A stretch of DNA of 47,395 bases from Pseudomonadota bacterium (GTDB lineage Bacteria; Bdellovibrionota_B; Oligoflexia; Silvanigrellales; Silvanigrellaceae). The notes beneath the pieces were generated by a model. It worked only from the letters and a program-made list of their open reading frames with translations. It was not told the DNA's origin and did not search any database. The position numbers and the translations under genes were made by a program. Positions 7,731-16,494 of the stretch are shown piece by piece. Location: the NCBI GenBank assembly GCA_009926615.1, contig RFOM01000026.1, positions 1-47,395 of the forward strand, in the 5' to 3' direction. Every line of letters begins with the position of its first letter. The stretch's first letter is position 1.

Positions 7731-8505
7731 GTTTGCTTTCCTTAATTTAGGGACACGGGTAACGAACCGGTGGCTTAACGCAGATCAGGTCGAGGGACAA
7801 GCTCAACCTTTTGCAGCCGAACGCAAAGGCGAACTACGCAAGATCCTGCGGGATTCCCGTGAAAAACTCAAGCAAGATTCGGTGGCCCAAGGGCTGCACT
7901 GGGGGGCCGGACACCTGCGGCAACTCTCCCGATTCCTGCACCGGCACGGCCTTGTTCCGGATGAGACTGATATATGCTCCGGAAGCTTCGCCTGTGCGGC
8001 ATATTGGCCGATAAATTCGGAGTTGAATCTGATTCCTGCCGCAGAGCAGCTAAACACTTCCACTGTCCGCTGGCTCTTGCCGGCCATGCTGCCCGAGCGT
8101 GAACTTGAATGGTTTTCCTTGTCCTCCGACGTTGAAAACTGGCCAAAAGACAAACGCGGTCTGCCTGTTCTTCCTGCTGAGACGACCGCTCAAAAATTCC
8201 CGCAGGCTGCGGCTGCTCCTTGGGTTGTGTTCACTCCCTGCCTTGCCGCCGACAAAAGCGGAAGCAGGCTTGGCTACGGAGGCGGCTATTATGATCGGTT
8301 TATTTCCCGCCACGGTGAACAATGTCTGCTGGTTGCCTGCGTGCCTGAGAGTCATTTTTTGGAATTTTCCGCAATTCCGAAGGAAGCGCACGACCGGCCT
8401 GTGGATGTGATCATCACCGAAAATCAGATGTGGATTACAGGCGATGAAAAAATTCAGAAAAAAATAAAACTTTTTGATCAGCTGCTGAACAAGGCGCGCG
8501 GGTAA
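7729..8505 (+). CDS. 5-formyltetrahydrofolate cyclo-ligase family protein
   Basis: This converts 5-formyl-THF to 5,10-methenyl-THF using ATP (folate one-carbon metabolism). The hallmark GSRLGYGGGYYDRF lies near residue 184, the phosphate- and folate-binding motif of the family; an N-terminal basic stretch KGELRKILRDSREKL matches the usual start of the enzyme. With ATG 7729 the protein is 258 residues, about 35 longer at the N-terminus than typical. No in-frame ATG, GTG or TTG lies between that ATG and the conserved part. The ATG at 7729-7731 overlaps the divergent start codon at 7728-7730, so no promoter fits between the two genes. It converges on the GNAT gene, overlapping by 28 bases at the 3' ends. 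Confidence 0.85.
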   Translation: MFAFLNLGTRVTNRWLNADQVEGQAQPFAAERKGELRKILRDSREKLKQDSVAQGLHWGAGHLRQLSRFLHRHGLVPDETDICSGSFACAAYWPINSELNLIPAAEQLNTSTVRWLLPAMLPERELEWFSLSSDVENWPKDKRGLPVLPAETTAQKFPQAAAAPWVVFTPCLAADKSGSRLGYGGGYYDRFISRHGEQCLLVACVPESHFLEFSAIPKEAHDRPVDVIITENQMWITGDEKIQKKIKLFDQLLNKARG

Positions 8506-9410
8506 ATCTTTTGTGCGTCGATCAAAAGGCCGGCATCCGGAAGGTGATTTGAATTTTCCAAGACAAGGCAGAGCGGCTGACTGACTGATTCAGTCATGTG
8601 ACCCGCAAGACGCGAAGCCCAAAGTCCGGGAGCAGCGAGCAAATCAACTCCGGTCTCCTCAATCAGATTTTGCAGTGAACTCCGGAACGACTGCAGTGCA
8701 CTGTCATCAATTGCAAAAAAAGTGTGAATGACTGACTTGAAATCAACGCCCTTGCCGATGAACGCGCCGGCGAGAATGTGATCCCGCGAGTCTCCGACCC
8801 AGCTGACAAGCATGTCCGGAATTTTTAAAACCTCACAAAACTTCCACCACTGCGCGTGACTTTCTCCCTTTAACCGCCCGCGTTCCAACGCATGCCAGAG
8901 ACTCAATTTTTGTCCGTCCGACAATTGAGAGGCAAAGACGGGTCTGTGGAATTTAAATTTGCCGTCAGCCGGCGGAAGTGAAAGACCCCGCAACGTAAAC
9001 AACCTCTCGGTGCCGCATTTTCGAAATCCAAGACTTTCATAAAATCGAGGCTGATCGGAATAAAGATAAATAAAATCGTGCTGCCGGCAGGAATGCAAAT
9101 AACCGGTCGCCCACGTCAGGAGTCCGCGTCCGATTCCGCGCTTTTGCAATCGGGGATGAACGGCAACACTTCCGATACATGCCCCTCTCAGGGGAACAGG
9201 GTCACTCCAAAATTCCGTATCCGCTGCGCACATCGCAACAATCTCGCCTGATTCATCCATGCCTGCAAAGATCTGCGCAGACGAAGACGGCTCAAAGATA
9301 TGCGGAAAGTTGAGAATGTAGCTTGGAATCGAAAACGCCTCATCGGGCAGGCGGCCCGGCTGCAGTCCGGAAGTCGGGCCCTCCAATTTTAAGAACCTGA
9401 TTCCGTTCAT
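8478..9410 (-). CDS. GNAT-family N-acetyltransferase with an extra C-terminal domain
   Basis: A 310-residue protein. The N-terminal half (to about 145) is a GNAT fold: the acetyl-CoA binding segment reads GSVAVHPRLQKRGIGRGLL, and FYESLGFRKCG is the usual closing strand. The C-terminal half of about 165 residues is not one I recognise; it may be a second, degenerate GNAT domain. Substrate is unknown. I place the start at ATG 9410, only 4 bases after the psd stop, rather than further upstream inside psd. The position suggests co-transcription with psd. Confidence 0.8.
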   Translation of the reverse strand: MNGIRFLKLEGPTSGLQPGRLPDEAFSIPSYILNFPHIFEPSSSAQIFAGMDESGEIVAMCAADTEFWSDPVPLRGACIGSVAVHPRLQKRGIGRGLLTWATGYLHSCRQHDFIYLYSDQPRFYESLGFRKCGTERLFTLRGLSLPPADGKFKFHRPVFASQLSDGQKLSLWHALERGRLKGESHAQWWKFCEVLKIPDMLVSWVGDSRDHILAGAFIGKGVDFKSVIHTFFAIDDSALQSFRSSLQNLIEETGVDLLAAPGLWASRLAGHMTESVSQPLCLVLENSNHLPDAGLLIDAQKIYPRALFSS

Positions 9411-9414
9411 CCGC

Positions 9415-10368
9415 TCACCGCACCGAAACGCCAATCTGCTCGCCCATTTTGACGAGAGTCTCCAGACCCTTTTCCGAATTCGACTGCAAATCGGGATCAA
9501 AAGCTATCGAATTCTTTTCAAAGAACAGCACGCATGTGCTTCCTCCGAATTTAAAATAGCCCTTTTCGTCGCCGCGCTGAACCTGAGTTCCCGCCCTGTA
9601 GGTCTGAACAATCGACCCCACGAACATCGCACCGACTTCCATCAGCAAAACGGTGCCCATATCATTATTTTTAAGTTCACATATTGTTCTTTTATTCATG
9701 CAGTAGACGGGCAGCCCCTGTTCGAGGGCATACGGGCTGACGCTGTGCAAAAGCCCCGGAACAGTCTTGGTGATTCCCACCTTCCCTGAAATCGGAAAAT
9801 GAAACCGGTGATAATCCGACGGACAAAGTCGAAGCACCGCGCACGCTCCGTCTCTGAATTTATCCGCGAGTTCCTGACTTTTGTTAAACAGGTCAAACAA
9901 ATGAATCGGTGCCCACTTTACGTAAGACAATGTGGTCTCGGTAATTTTCGGAAAAACCAGAAGACGACCGTCACCGGGCGAAGCCACTCCCTTTTCCGAC
10001 TGCGTCACCTCGCGAGCGCCGACACGCAATTTTCTGGCAAAGAAGTCATTGAAACTGACGTATTCCACCAAGTCTTTACTGCACTCGGCCACATCAATGT
10101 CCAGCGCCTGCACAAAGTCTTCAATCTTATGCTTGCTCGCTGCAGAGTCATTGTATGCGCCGTAGACATTGCTCAAAACGCGGCTGGTCAGCATCCTGCT
10201 CGTCACCGCCAGCCCGACGGGATGGCCGTAAAAAACCTTCATCACATCGTCGCCGTATACTTTCTCGACGAACGTATCACCGGTTTTTCGGTTAACAACT
10301 TCGATCTGCTTGGATTCGACACCAAGTATTTTTGAAATCGGAAATTCCCGCTGACCCCACTTTGCCAC
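9415..10368 (-). CDS. psd: Phosphatidylserine decarboxylase
   Basis: It makes phosphatidylethanolamine from phosphatidylserine at the inner membrane. The proenzyme self-cleaves at a Gly-Ser bond to form a pyruvoyl cofactor; here the cleavage motif is FGGSTC near residue 276, the GGST variant rather than the LGST of E. coli. Other family blocks are SPGDGRLLVF, DYHRFHFPISG, LLHSVSPYAL and EVGAMFVGSI. At 317 residues it is of usual length. The start is GTG at 10368, three bases after the stop of the UvrA-like gene. The order UvrA-like, psd, GNAT looks like one operon. Confidence 0.92.
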   Translation of the reverse strand: MAKWGQREFPISKILGVESKQIEVVNRKTGDTFVEKVYGDDVMKVFYGHPVGLAVTSRMLTSRVLSNVYGAYNDSAASKHKIEDFVQALDIDVAECSKDLVEYVSFNDFFARKLRVGAREVTQSEKGVASPGDGRLLVFPKITETTLSYVKWAPIHLFDLFNKSQELADKFRDGACAVLRLCPSDYHRFHFPISGKVGITKTVPGLLHSVSPYALEQGLPVYCMNKRTICELKNNDMGTVLLMEVGAMFVGSIVQTYRAGTQVQRGDEKGYFKFGGSTCVLFFEKNSIAFDPDLQSNSEKGLETLVKMGEQIGVSVR

Positions 10369-10371
10369 CGC

Positions 10372-13263
10372 CTAAACCTCCTGCTGAGCCGTACTGATTT
10401 CCCGCCGAACGATCCGTCCACCCTCTGCACCGCTGCCGGGTCCCAGCAAAATCAGCTGGTCAGCGAGCTCCTGAAAAGCCTGATGGTGTTCAACCACCAC
10501 AAATGTATGCCCTTGTCGCGTCAGATCCCGCAATGTTTTGAGCAACTGACCCACGTCTTTTTCAGAAAGTCCCCGTGTCGGCTCGTCCAGTATGCAAAAA
10601 AGACGCTTTGAACCCTTTGTCAGTGCCGAACACAGCCGCAGCCTTTGAGCCTCTCCGCCCGACATAAACGACGTCGGCACGCCGAGAGGAAGATGTCCGA
10701 GTCCAAGCCTGACGGCAATGTTCAGGGGTTTTGCGAAACCGGTTTCCTGACCGAGAGTCTGATGACAATCCTCCAGACTGGTCTCCAGCCACTCGCGAAT
10801 TGTTTTTCCACGCCAGCGGACTGCAAGAACATCATTGCGGTATCGTCCGCCGAGACACTCCGGACACTGCTTGTCGACCTCACCCAGAAAGAACAAATCT
10901 TCGCGGATAAAACCCTTGCCGTTGCATTCGCCGCAGGCACCTGCACCGTTGAATGAAAAGTCACTGGCCATGAAATCGAGATTTTTGGCCTCCGGAGTTT
11001 GCGCAAAGTTTTTACGTAAAACATCCATGAGGCCCAACACTGTCGCAGGCACACTGGTAATAGTCCGGTGCATGGCTTTTTGTTCGACACTGACAATGTC
11101 ATTATTTTCCAAAAAATTCTTCGGAAGGCCGAGAGAAGTCCATATTCCCCGCCCTTCATCGGCATCCAGACGGTTATTCGAGAATTGGCCGGTATCGGTG
11201 CACCACTCCAATGCGGCTTCCAGTCCGCAGTGAATCAACGTCGACTTGCCCGCCCCGCTGGGGCCGCCGACAACTGTCAGCGCTCCGAGGGGTATCCTGA
11301 GTTGAAGATCTTTGCAGTTGTGCATCGAAAAACCTTCGAGAACGACATCATGACTGACCTGCGCTACACGGCTGAGCGCATCGCCTGAAGGACGCCGGAT
11401 CGGTTTGTCTTCACCCAGTTCGTCGAAATCAAGAACGACCGACAAAGGCTGTTTTCCCTCGGCAGGAACCAGCGATCCGCCGCGGCTCCCGCCGCCGGGA
11501 CCAAGTTCGAACCAGACGTCAGCCTGCCGAATGAGCTCGGGATCATGTTCGACCATGAGCACAGTATTGCCGAGGTCGCGCAATTCCTTGAGGCATTTGA
11601 CCAGTTCGGGAATTTCAGCCCGTCCAAGGCCGATACTCGGTTCATCGAGCACGTAGAGAGAGTCTGTCAGTCCGTTGCCGATCACGCGGGTGAGCAGGAC
11701 CCGCTGATATTCGCCGCCGCTGAGTGTCTTGCAGCGGCGGGAGAGTGTGCTTGAACCCAAGCCGAGACGGATCAGCAAATCAATTTTTCGGGCAAGTTCC
11801 TCCCAAATTTCACGCAGACCGCTCAGTTTATTCTTGTACTGAGGAATTTGTTCGACCCGCTGCATCCAGTCGTGAACAAGACGAATTTCTCCGTGCATCA
11901 ATTCGCCGTACGGAACTCCATTGCAACGCGCCTGCCGGCCGGCCGGCCCGAGACGACTGCCCTGACAGTCGGTGCAAGTGACGTAACGCCTGTATTTGGC
12001 CAGCATGATTCTTGATTGCTGCTTGTACCTTTCGGCCTCCAGGGCCGCAAAAAATTCTTCGATACAAACAAAACTCTGTTTTTTGCGCGAGCGTGCCGCT
12101 CCGGCAGACGGTTCAGCACCTCCGGACCAAATAATTTTGCGCTGTTCCGCACTCAGCTTTGACCACGGAGTATTCACAGGAATGCCCGACGAACGGCAGG
12201 CCCTGATCAGCTCGTCATTCATCCAGCCATAAACATCGCTTGACCAAGGCTTAATGGCGTTTTCCTGCAAACTGAGACGCGGATCGGGAATAATTTTATT
12301 TTCATCCAGAACCGGCACATTGCCCAGTCCGCGGCAGGTCCTGCATCCTCCCAAGACGCTTTGCCAGTCGAGATCGCCCGACTGGATAATTTGAGTTGTT
12401 TCATTGCAGCGCTGACAAAAGGGCTGAACACGAAAGACGTGTTCCTTGCTGACCTGCTCGTTGTCCGGATCAAAATCAAGAAGCTGGAGATTTGAAAAAC
12501 GGTTGGAAAAGCGAACCTGACTCCAGACCGAATCAGTGCGGTTGCGCAGTTCCTCCGGCGAAATATCCGAAGACATGCGATCAAGAACAACCATTATTTC
12601 GTCGGGAGCCAGTTCGACCCGTTTTTTGTCGCCCTTGAAATCATCAATATCCTCAAGAACACCTGCGATAATAATCTTGGTCATTCCCTCAAGAGAAAAA
12701 CTTTCGAGTACAGTGCGGCGTTCCTTTAAACCGGCAGGCAACACAAACGGAATGGCAAGAACCTTGTAGATTTCTTTGCCGGCAGCCTTCCTGAAATCGT
12801 CTTCCAGCCGTCCGACGAGTTCGTGCACGGCATGTGTTTCAGCAGGTGATCCGCAGCGTGCACAACTGTCGTCCATCAGCGAAACAAACGAGATGCGCAG
12901 GGGATCAAAAATATCAGCACTGGTTCCAATCACCGATCGGGGATCAGTCGCTCTGTTGGTCTGCTTAAGCGCTACCGCTGCAGGTACATTTTCAATTGCG
13001 TCGAAATCGCCGGCCGGAAGTCCCTGAAGAAACTGCCGTTCGTAGGTCCCCAAAGTCTCAAGAAAACGGCGCTGGGCTTCTGCATAAATCGTATCAAAAA
13101 CCAGAGAACTTTTTCCGCTTCCGGAGACACCCGTAACAGCGACCCAGCGGCCGATCGGAATTTCAATGTTGAGATTCTTCAAATTATGAGTTTTTACGCC
13201 TCTGCAGCTGATGGCTGAGGCCGGCTGAAACCCGCTGCGGTTGTCTTTTTTAAGGTCAGGCAT
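10372..13263 (-). CDS. uvrA: UvrA-family excinuclease ATPase, divergent
   Basis: A 963-residue tandem ABC ATPase of the UvrA type, the damage-recognition subunit of nucleotide excision repair. Visible parts: Walker A GVSGSGKSS near residue 48, zinc module CQRC...CRTC, signature LSGGEYQRV and Walker B VLDEPS in the first half; second Walker A GGPSGAGKST, zinc module CGEC...CPEC, signature MSGGEAQRL, Walker B ILDEPTRGL and VVVEHH in the second. The sequence differs at many usual UvrA positions (for example AVALKQTNRATDPRSVIGT), so it may be a UvrA2-type paralogue rather than the main UvrA. I use ATG 13263, overlapping the MlaF-like stop by 8 bases; a longer frame upstream lies inside that gene. 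Confidence 0.85.
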   Translation of the reverse strand: MPDLKKDNRSGFQPASAISCRGVKTHNLKNLNIEIPIGRWVAVTGVSGSGKSSLVFDTIYAEAQRRFLETLGTYERQFLQGLPAGDFDAIENVPAAVALKQTNRATDPRSVIGTSADIFDPLRISFVSLMDDSCARCGSPAETHAVHELVGRLEDDFRKAAGKEIYKVLAIPFVLPAGLKERRTVLESFSLEGMTKIIIAGVLEDIDDFKGDKKRVELAPDEIMVVLDRMSSDISPEELRNRTDSVWSQVRFSNRFSNLQLLDFDPDNEQVSKEHVFRVQPFCQRCNETTQIIQSGDLDWQSVLGGCRTCRGLGNVPVLDENKIIPDPRLSLQENAIKPWSSDVYGWMNDELIRACRSSGIPVNTPWSKLSAEQRKIIWSGGAEPSAGAARSRKKQSFVCIEEFFAALEAERYKQQSRIMLAKYRRYVTCTDCQGSRLGPAGRQARCNGVPYGELMHGEIRLVHDWMQRVEQIPQYKNKLSGLREIWEELARKIDLLIRLGLGSSTLSRRCKTLSGGEYQRVLLTRVIGNGLTDSLYVLDEPSIGLGRAEIPELVKCLKELRDLGNTVLMVEHDPELIRQADVWFELGPGGGSRGGSLVPAEGKQPLSVVLDFDELGEDKPIRRPSGDALSRVAQVSHDVVLEGFSMHNCKDLQLRIPLGALTVVGGPSGAGKSTLIHCGLEAALEWCTDTGQFSNNRLDADEGRGIWTSLGLPKNFLENNDIVSVEQKAMHRTITSVPATVLGLMDVLRKNFAQTPEAKNLDFMASDFSFNGAGACGECNGKGFIREDLFFLGEVDKQCPECLGGRYRNDVLAVRWRGKTIREWLETSLEDCHQTLGQETGFAKPLNIAVRLGLGHLPLGVPTSFMSGGEAQRLRLCSALTKGSKRLFCILDEPTRGLSEKDVGQLLKTLRDLTRQGHTFVVVEHHQAFQELADQLILLGPGSGAEGGRIVRREISTAQQEV

Positions 13264-14089
13264 TCTCTTTCCCGTTAATTCCGTCAAATTCCGGCGGAGT
13301 ATAGCCGCGAATGTCCAAAAACTCAGTGATCCGCGGATCGTTGAGTTCGTGCAACTCTTTCCAAGTCCCCTTTGCAACTAACCGACCGCCGTTCAAAATG
13401 GCAACCTGACGGGCAAAGGTGAAAGCCACCTCAACGCTCGACGTGACACAAAGCAAACTACTGCCTATTTCTGCTGCGAGTTTGTGAATCATATCGATCA
13501 CGACGGCCGACGTCACAGGATCAAGCCCCGCCGTCGGTTCGTCGAGCAACGCCAGATCGGGTGACGTCGACAGCGCACGGACGATGCCTACGCGACGCCG
13601 CATTCCTCCCGACAGCTCGCTTGGCAATTTTCGCGCGGCCGCAGGCAAATTCACGCTCGCGAGCATGCGGTGTACCCGTTCCTCCATTTCAAAATCAGGT
13701 AGACTTGTCATATTGTGCATCGCAAAAAGGATGTTTTCGCGAACGGTCATGAAGTCAAACAGAGCGCCCAGTTGAAATGCCATCCCGACTCTGTTGAGCA
13801 GGGCATTCCGTTCCTGCCGGCCGAGCTGAAAGATATTTTGCCCGAAGAGCGAAACTTGGCCGAGGTCAGGCTGAACGAGACCCAGCATTCCCTTGAGGAG
13901 CGTGCTTTTTCCGCTGCCTCCTGCACCGAGTATCGACAAATGGTCGCCTTTTTTCATCTTGAGATCGATGCCGCTGAGCACTGAGCGACCTTCGTAAGAC
14001 TTGTGAAAATTCTGAACATCAACGATAATCTCAGACCTGTCGCGGTATTGCATCTGATGGTCGTATTGAGACGCGCGGGTTGAGTTCAT
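13256..14089 (-). CDS. MlaF/Ttg2A-like ABC transporter ATP-binding protein lacking the H-loop histidine
   Basis: A 277-residue ABC ATPase closest to the phospholipid-transport MlaF group, judged from FQLGALFDFMTVRENI after the Q-loop and ELSGGMRRRVGIVRAL. Walker A is GAGGSGKST, Walker B LALLDEPTAGLDP. The H-loop, normally a Ser/Thr-His-Asp sequence, reads VTSSVEVAF, so the switch histidine that helps hydrolyse ATP is a Ser. No MlaE permease or MCE-domain gene is adjacent: the next gene upstream is divergent and the next downstream is the UvrA-like ATPase. It may be a weak or regulatory ATPase. ATG 14089 has AGGGGA about 10 bases upstream; ATG 14053 is an alternative. Confidence 0.8.
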   Translation of the reverse strand: MNSTRASQYDHQMQYRDRSEIIVDVQNFHKSYEGRSVLSGIDLKMKKGDHLSILGAGGSGKSTLLKGMLGLVQPDLGQVSLFGQNIFQLGRQERNALLNRVGMAFQLGALFDFMTVRENILFAMHNMTSLPDFEMEERVHRMLASVNLPAAARKLPSELSGGMRRRVGIVRALSTSPDLALLDEPTAGLDPVTSAVVIDMIHKLAAEIGSSLLCVTSSVEVAFTFARQVAILNGGRLVAKGTWKELHELNDPRITEFLDIRGYTPPEFDGINGKENA

Positions 14090-14131
14090 TCAGCGAAAGT
14101 CCCCTTGTTTCCGAGCCGCATTCGCGGGCTT

Positions 14132-14156
14132 GGGGAAGTCTGACATGTGACTCCCC
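14132..14156. other. Imperfect inverted repeat between two divergent genes
   Basis: GGGGAAGTC and GACTCCCC face each other across 8 bases, with one bulged A, in the 140-base gap between the MlaF-like gene (minus) and the secreted protein gene (plus). It could be a protein-binding site or a leader hairpin. I see no convincing -35/-10 pair in this gap. Confidence 0.3.
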
Positions 14157-14229
14157 GCGGCTCAAGAAGAGCGCCAATGCAACCGAAGACCGGACAGAGA
14201 AAAGTCGCCCGTTTACAGGGAGTCAAAAC

Positions 14230-15345
14230 GTGAGTGCACTCAAAGAACTCGTCAAACGCCAACCCAAACTGGCTCCGGCCCTCAGCACGCTGATTTGCAT
14301 TGCGATATTTGCGGAACGCGCCAAGTCTTTTGCCCAGACTCAGGAACCCAAACTGGACATCATCCCGCCGGCTCCGCATGACAGTTCTGCCGGAGACCTG
14401 CAAAATTCAACTCCGGCAGCAGAAAGCAAAATCGATTTGCCGCTGCCGCCGGCAAAGACAGCTGCCAAGCGCGACAAGCCCGCAGGCAAAAAGACGGACC
14501 TCCTTGAGAAGATCCCTCTCGAAATGAGAGCCGTCCAGAAATTCGAAGGAATCAAAACCAAACAGGAGGCCTGCCGAATCCTCGAAGGCAAGGTCGTTAC
14601 CTACTACGACTCGGCTGCTCTGGTGAGCGGATGCGTTCAACGTCCCGTTGAAGACCCTGAGCTTCTCAATGAACTCGTCTTCAAAAAGAAACGGCCGGTT
14701 GCCGAGATTCCCGCACATGTTTACCGCCTTATTCCTTTTGGAGATGCCTATGCCGGAACGGAAGGCTCTGCCAAAAGTTCGTCCTCCTCATGCAGAGACC
14801 TCAACGGCAAGTACGTGACCACCACCGGCGCGGATTATTTCTTCATCGAAGCATGCAGGAAGAGGCCTTTTTCCAGCTACGTCGAACTGCAGGCTCACAA
14901 CAGGCGCAACAATCCGGTGCTTATCGTTGCTCCGGATCAGATCGAAAAAATCCCTCTCGGAAAACCGCTTGAAGGCAGCTACGACCGCGAGGTCAATGCC
15001 CTTTACAAAATTGTCGGTGACTCTGCGCTGACAACCCTCGGCAGCAAGACGACCAAGCCGGTGACTTCAACCGAGGAGCTCGAGGCCCTGCCCGACAAAA
15101 CAGCCAAAAAACAGGATGGCAAAAACCTTTGCAAACAACTGAACAACACCGTTGTTTCTTTCTATTCCCAGCTCTTCTTCATCACCAATTGTCAAAAAAG
15201 ACCGATCAGGGAATTGCCCATATCAGTGCAGCAAAGATTCTCGGACAGGGGCAAAAGCGTTCTTGACGTTTCGTCCAACCAACTGGACTCGATTCCTACC
15301 GGAAAAGAAATGAGTGCCGACGAAGCTGCCGAAGTGATCAAGTAA
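14230..15345 (+). CDS. Secreted protein with three Cys-pair modules, unknown function
   Basis: I do not recognise this 371-residue protein. I choose GTG 14230 because AGGGAG lies 8 bases upstream and it places a signal peptide at residues 1-37 (basic start, LAPALSTLICIAIFA core, cleavage near KSFA-Q). An Ala/Pro/Lys-rich linker follows. The rest carries one module three times: a Cys, 20-21 residues, then a Cys followed by KRP or QRP, and later an IPxG. The Cys pairs are at 115/135, 188/209 and 301/321. Each module probably holds its own disulfide in the periplasm or outside. It is monocistronic and ends at a strong terminator. Confidence 0.7.
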   Translation: MSALKELVKRQPKLAPALSTLICIAIFAERAKSFAQTQEPKLDIIPPAPHDSSAGDLQNSTPAAESKIDLPLPPAKTAAKRDKPAGKKTDLLEKIPLEMRAVQKFEGIKTKQEACRILEGKVVTYYDSAALVSGCVQRPVEDPELLNELVFKKKRPVAEIPAHVYRLIPFGDAYAGTEGSAKSSSSSCRDLNGKYVTTTGADYFFIEACRKRPFSSYVELQAHNRRNNPVLIVAPDQIEKIPLGKPLEGSYDREVNALYKIVGDSALTTLGSKTTKPVTSTEELEALPDKTAKKQDGKNLCKQLNNTVVSFYSQLFFITNCQKRPIRELPISVQQRFSDRGKSVLDVSSNQLDSIPTGKEMSADEAAEVIK

Positions 15346-15361
15346 AACAGAAGATGCAAAC

Positions 15362-15396
15362 AAAAAACCGGTCCGCAAAAAACGGACCGGTTTTTT
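15362..15396. terminator. Bidirectional rho-independent terminator
   Basis: A perfect 14-bp stem (A6 then CCGGTCCG, pairing with CGGACCGG then T6) around a 7-base loop at 15376-15382. The A-tract and T-tract make it work on both strands, ending the secreted-protein gene (plus) and the OmpA-domain gene (minus). Confidence 0.9.
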
Positions 15397-15413
15397 GTTT
15401 GCCGAAAAAATAA

Positions 15414-16331
15414 TCAGCGTGCTGCCATCGGAAACATTCTGAGCACAACGAAGTCCGATTCTTTGCCCGTTGGAACAAATCCGGGCACATACCCGTCTGA
15501 CCCGTGACCGACAGTAACCAGCTGATCTTTGGCAATCCCGAATTCATAGCGCAAAAATCGTTCAATACTCTCCGCGCGCTGCGCCGTTTCAGCACGCAGC
15601 TGCTGACGTGAACCGGTTCTTTGCGCATGAACTTCGATCAACAGCTTGCCGTGTGCCTCGGCAAACTTTTCATTCAGGAGATGTCGCAGCGATTCCTGTC
15701 CGCTTGAAGTTAACTCAAGCCGAGCACCGTCTGACTCCGCACCCGCAAACAGCTGGCTGACGGGAATCGTCACACGCGGCATTATCTTTTTCACCTGCCG
15801 GATCTCTTTGCGGCGGACGACCACCATGTCTCCGACCATCGGGGTGGGATGAAGGTTCCCCGAGGCGACAAGCTCATCGCTGACTCCGCGATCAACGGAC
15901 TTTGCTGAACCGGCTGCCGTCAGCAATCCCTCAACAGTCGCTCCGTTGCGGTTGAGAACTTCGCCTTGGCCCAGCGCAACCCAACGGCCGGGGGGAAGGC
16001 AGCGCAGCACATCGAACTCGGATCCGGTCTGCAGGGTTTGCGGCAATCCGGTGTCCTCGGCGTCTTCCGGACTCGTCCGCAAAGGCCATGCAACCCTGAC
16101 CGAACCGTCATCCGCGCGCTCGACCCTGCTCAAAGCCACCGGTCTGTCGGGAAGAGCACTCAGCGCATCCGCCCCGCATGTGCCCTCCGAGGGTTTCCCA
16201 TAACCCGCCGGTGCCAAAAAAATGCTCGATAATAACAGAGCCTTAACCGATCCCGTGTGGGCGGACAGCAGAGAATCCGCGGCCGCGGCCCCATCCCTCA
16301 ATCCGTGCTTGAGTCTACAGACAAGCCTCAT
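15414..16331 (-). CDS. OmpA-domain envelope protein
   Basis: A 305-residue protein. The start ATG 16331 has GGAGGGAG about 5 bases upstream, so the long basic n-region before the hydrophobic core (ALLLSSIFLAPAGYG, about 31-45) appears real; this would be a Sec signal with an extended front. Residues 60-185 are of unknown fold. From about 190 to 290 is an OmpA-type peptidoglycan-binding domain: RLELTSSGQESLRHLL, LLIEVHAQR, ETAQRAESIERFLRYEFGI and VTVGHGSD. It probably links the outer membrane or periplasm to the cell wall. It shares a terminator with the convergent secreted protein gene. Confidence 0.75.
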   Translation of the reverse strand: MRLVCRLKHGLRDGAAAADSLLSAHTGSVKALLLSSIFLAPAGYGKPSEGTCGADALSALPDRPVALSRVERADDGSVRVAWPLRTSPEDAEDTGLPQTLQTGSEFDVLRCLPPGRWVALGQGEVLNRNGATVEGLLTAAGSAKSVDRGVSDELVASGNLHPTPMVGDMVVVRRKEIRQVKKIMPRVTIPVSQLFAGAESDGARLELTSSGQESLRHLLNEKFAEAHGKLLIEVHAQRTGSRQQLRAETAQRAESIERFLRYEFGIAKDQLVTVGHGSDGYVPGFVPTGKESDFVVLRMFPMAAR

Positions 16332-16355
16332 TATGGCTCCCTCCGGACGTCTTGT

Positions 16356-16386
16356 GTACGTCGTACTTCCGAAAGTGGCTTCGGAA
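16356..16386. promoter_or_regulatory. Pair of adjacent inverted repeats upstream of the OmpA-domain gene
   Basis: GTACG-T-CGTAC (16356-16366) abuts TTCCGAA-N6-TTCGGAA (16367-16386), 25 bases before the OmpA-domain start codon and within the divergent 16332-16494 gap shared with trmB. The arrangement looks like an operator or a structured leader. No clear promoter was found in the gap. Confidence 0.3.
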
Positions 16387-16494
16387 CGGTCCTGCGCTCG
16401 TTTGAGTGCAAGATTTTCAGTATTTACGGTGATTTTGACGAATGCCGGAGCTCAATTGCAAGGCATTGTGCGGATCGCAAAGGACGGAAAGCAG

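Noticed and set aside
8478..8505. 28-base tail-to-tail overlap of the cyclo-ligase and GNAT genes as a regulatory device
   Set aside because: Convergent overlaps of this size are common in compact genomes, and both C-termini look normal.
14080..14229. N-terminal extension of the secreted Cys-module protein from a TTG start
   Set aside because: It would overlap the divergent MlaF-like start and bury the signal peptide; GTG 14230 has a proper ribosome site.
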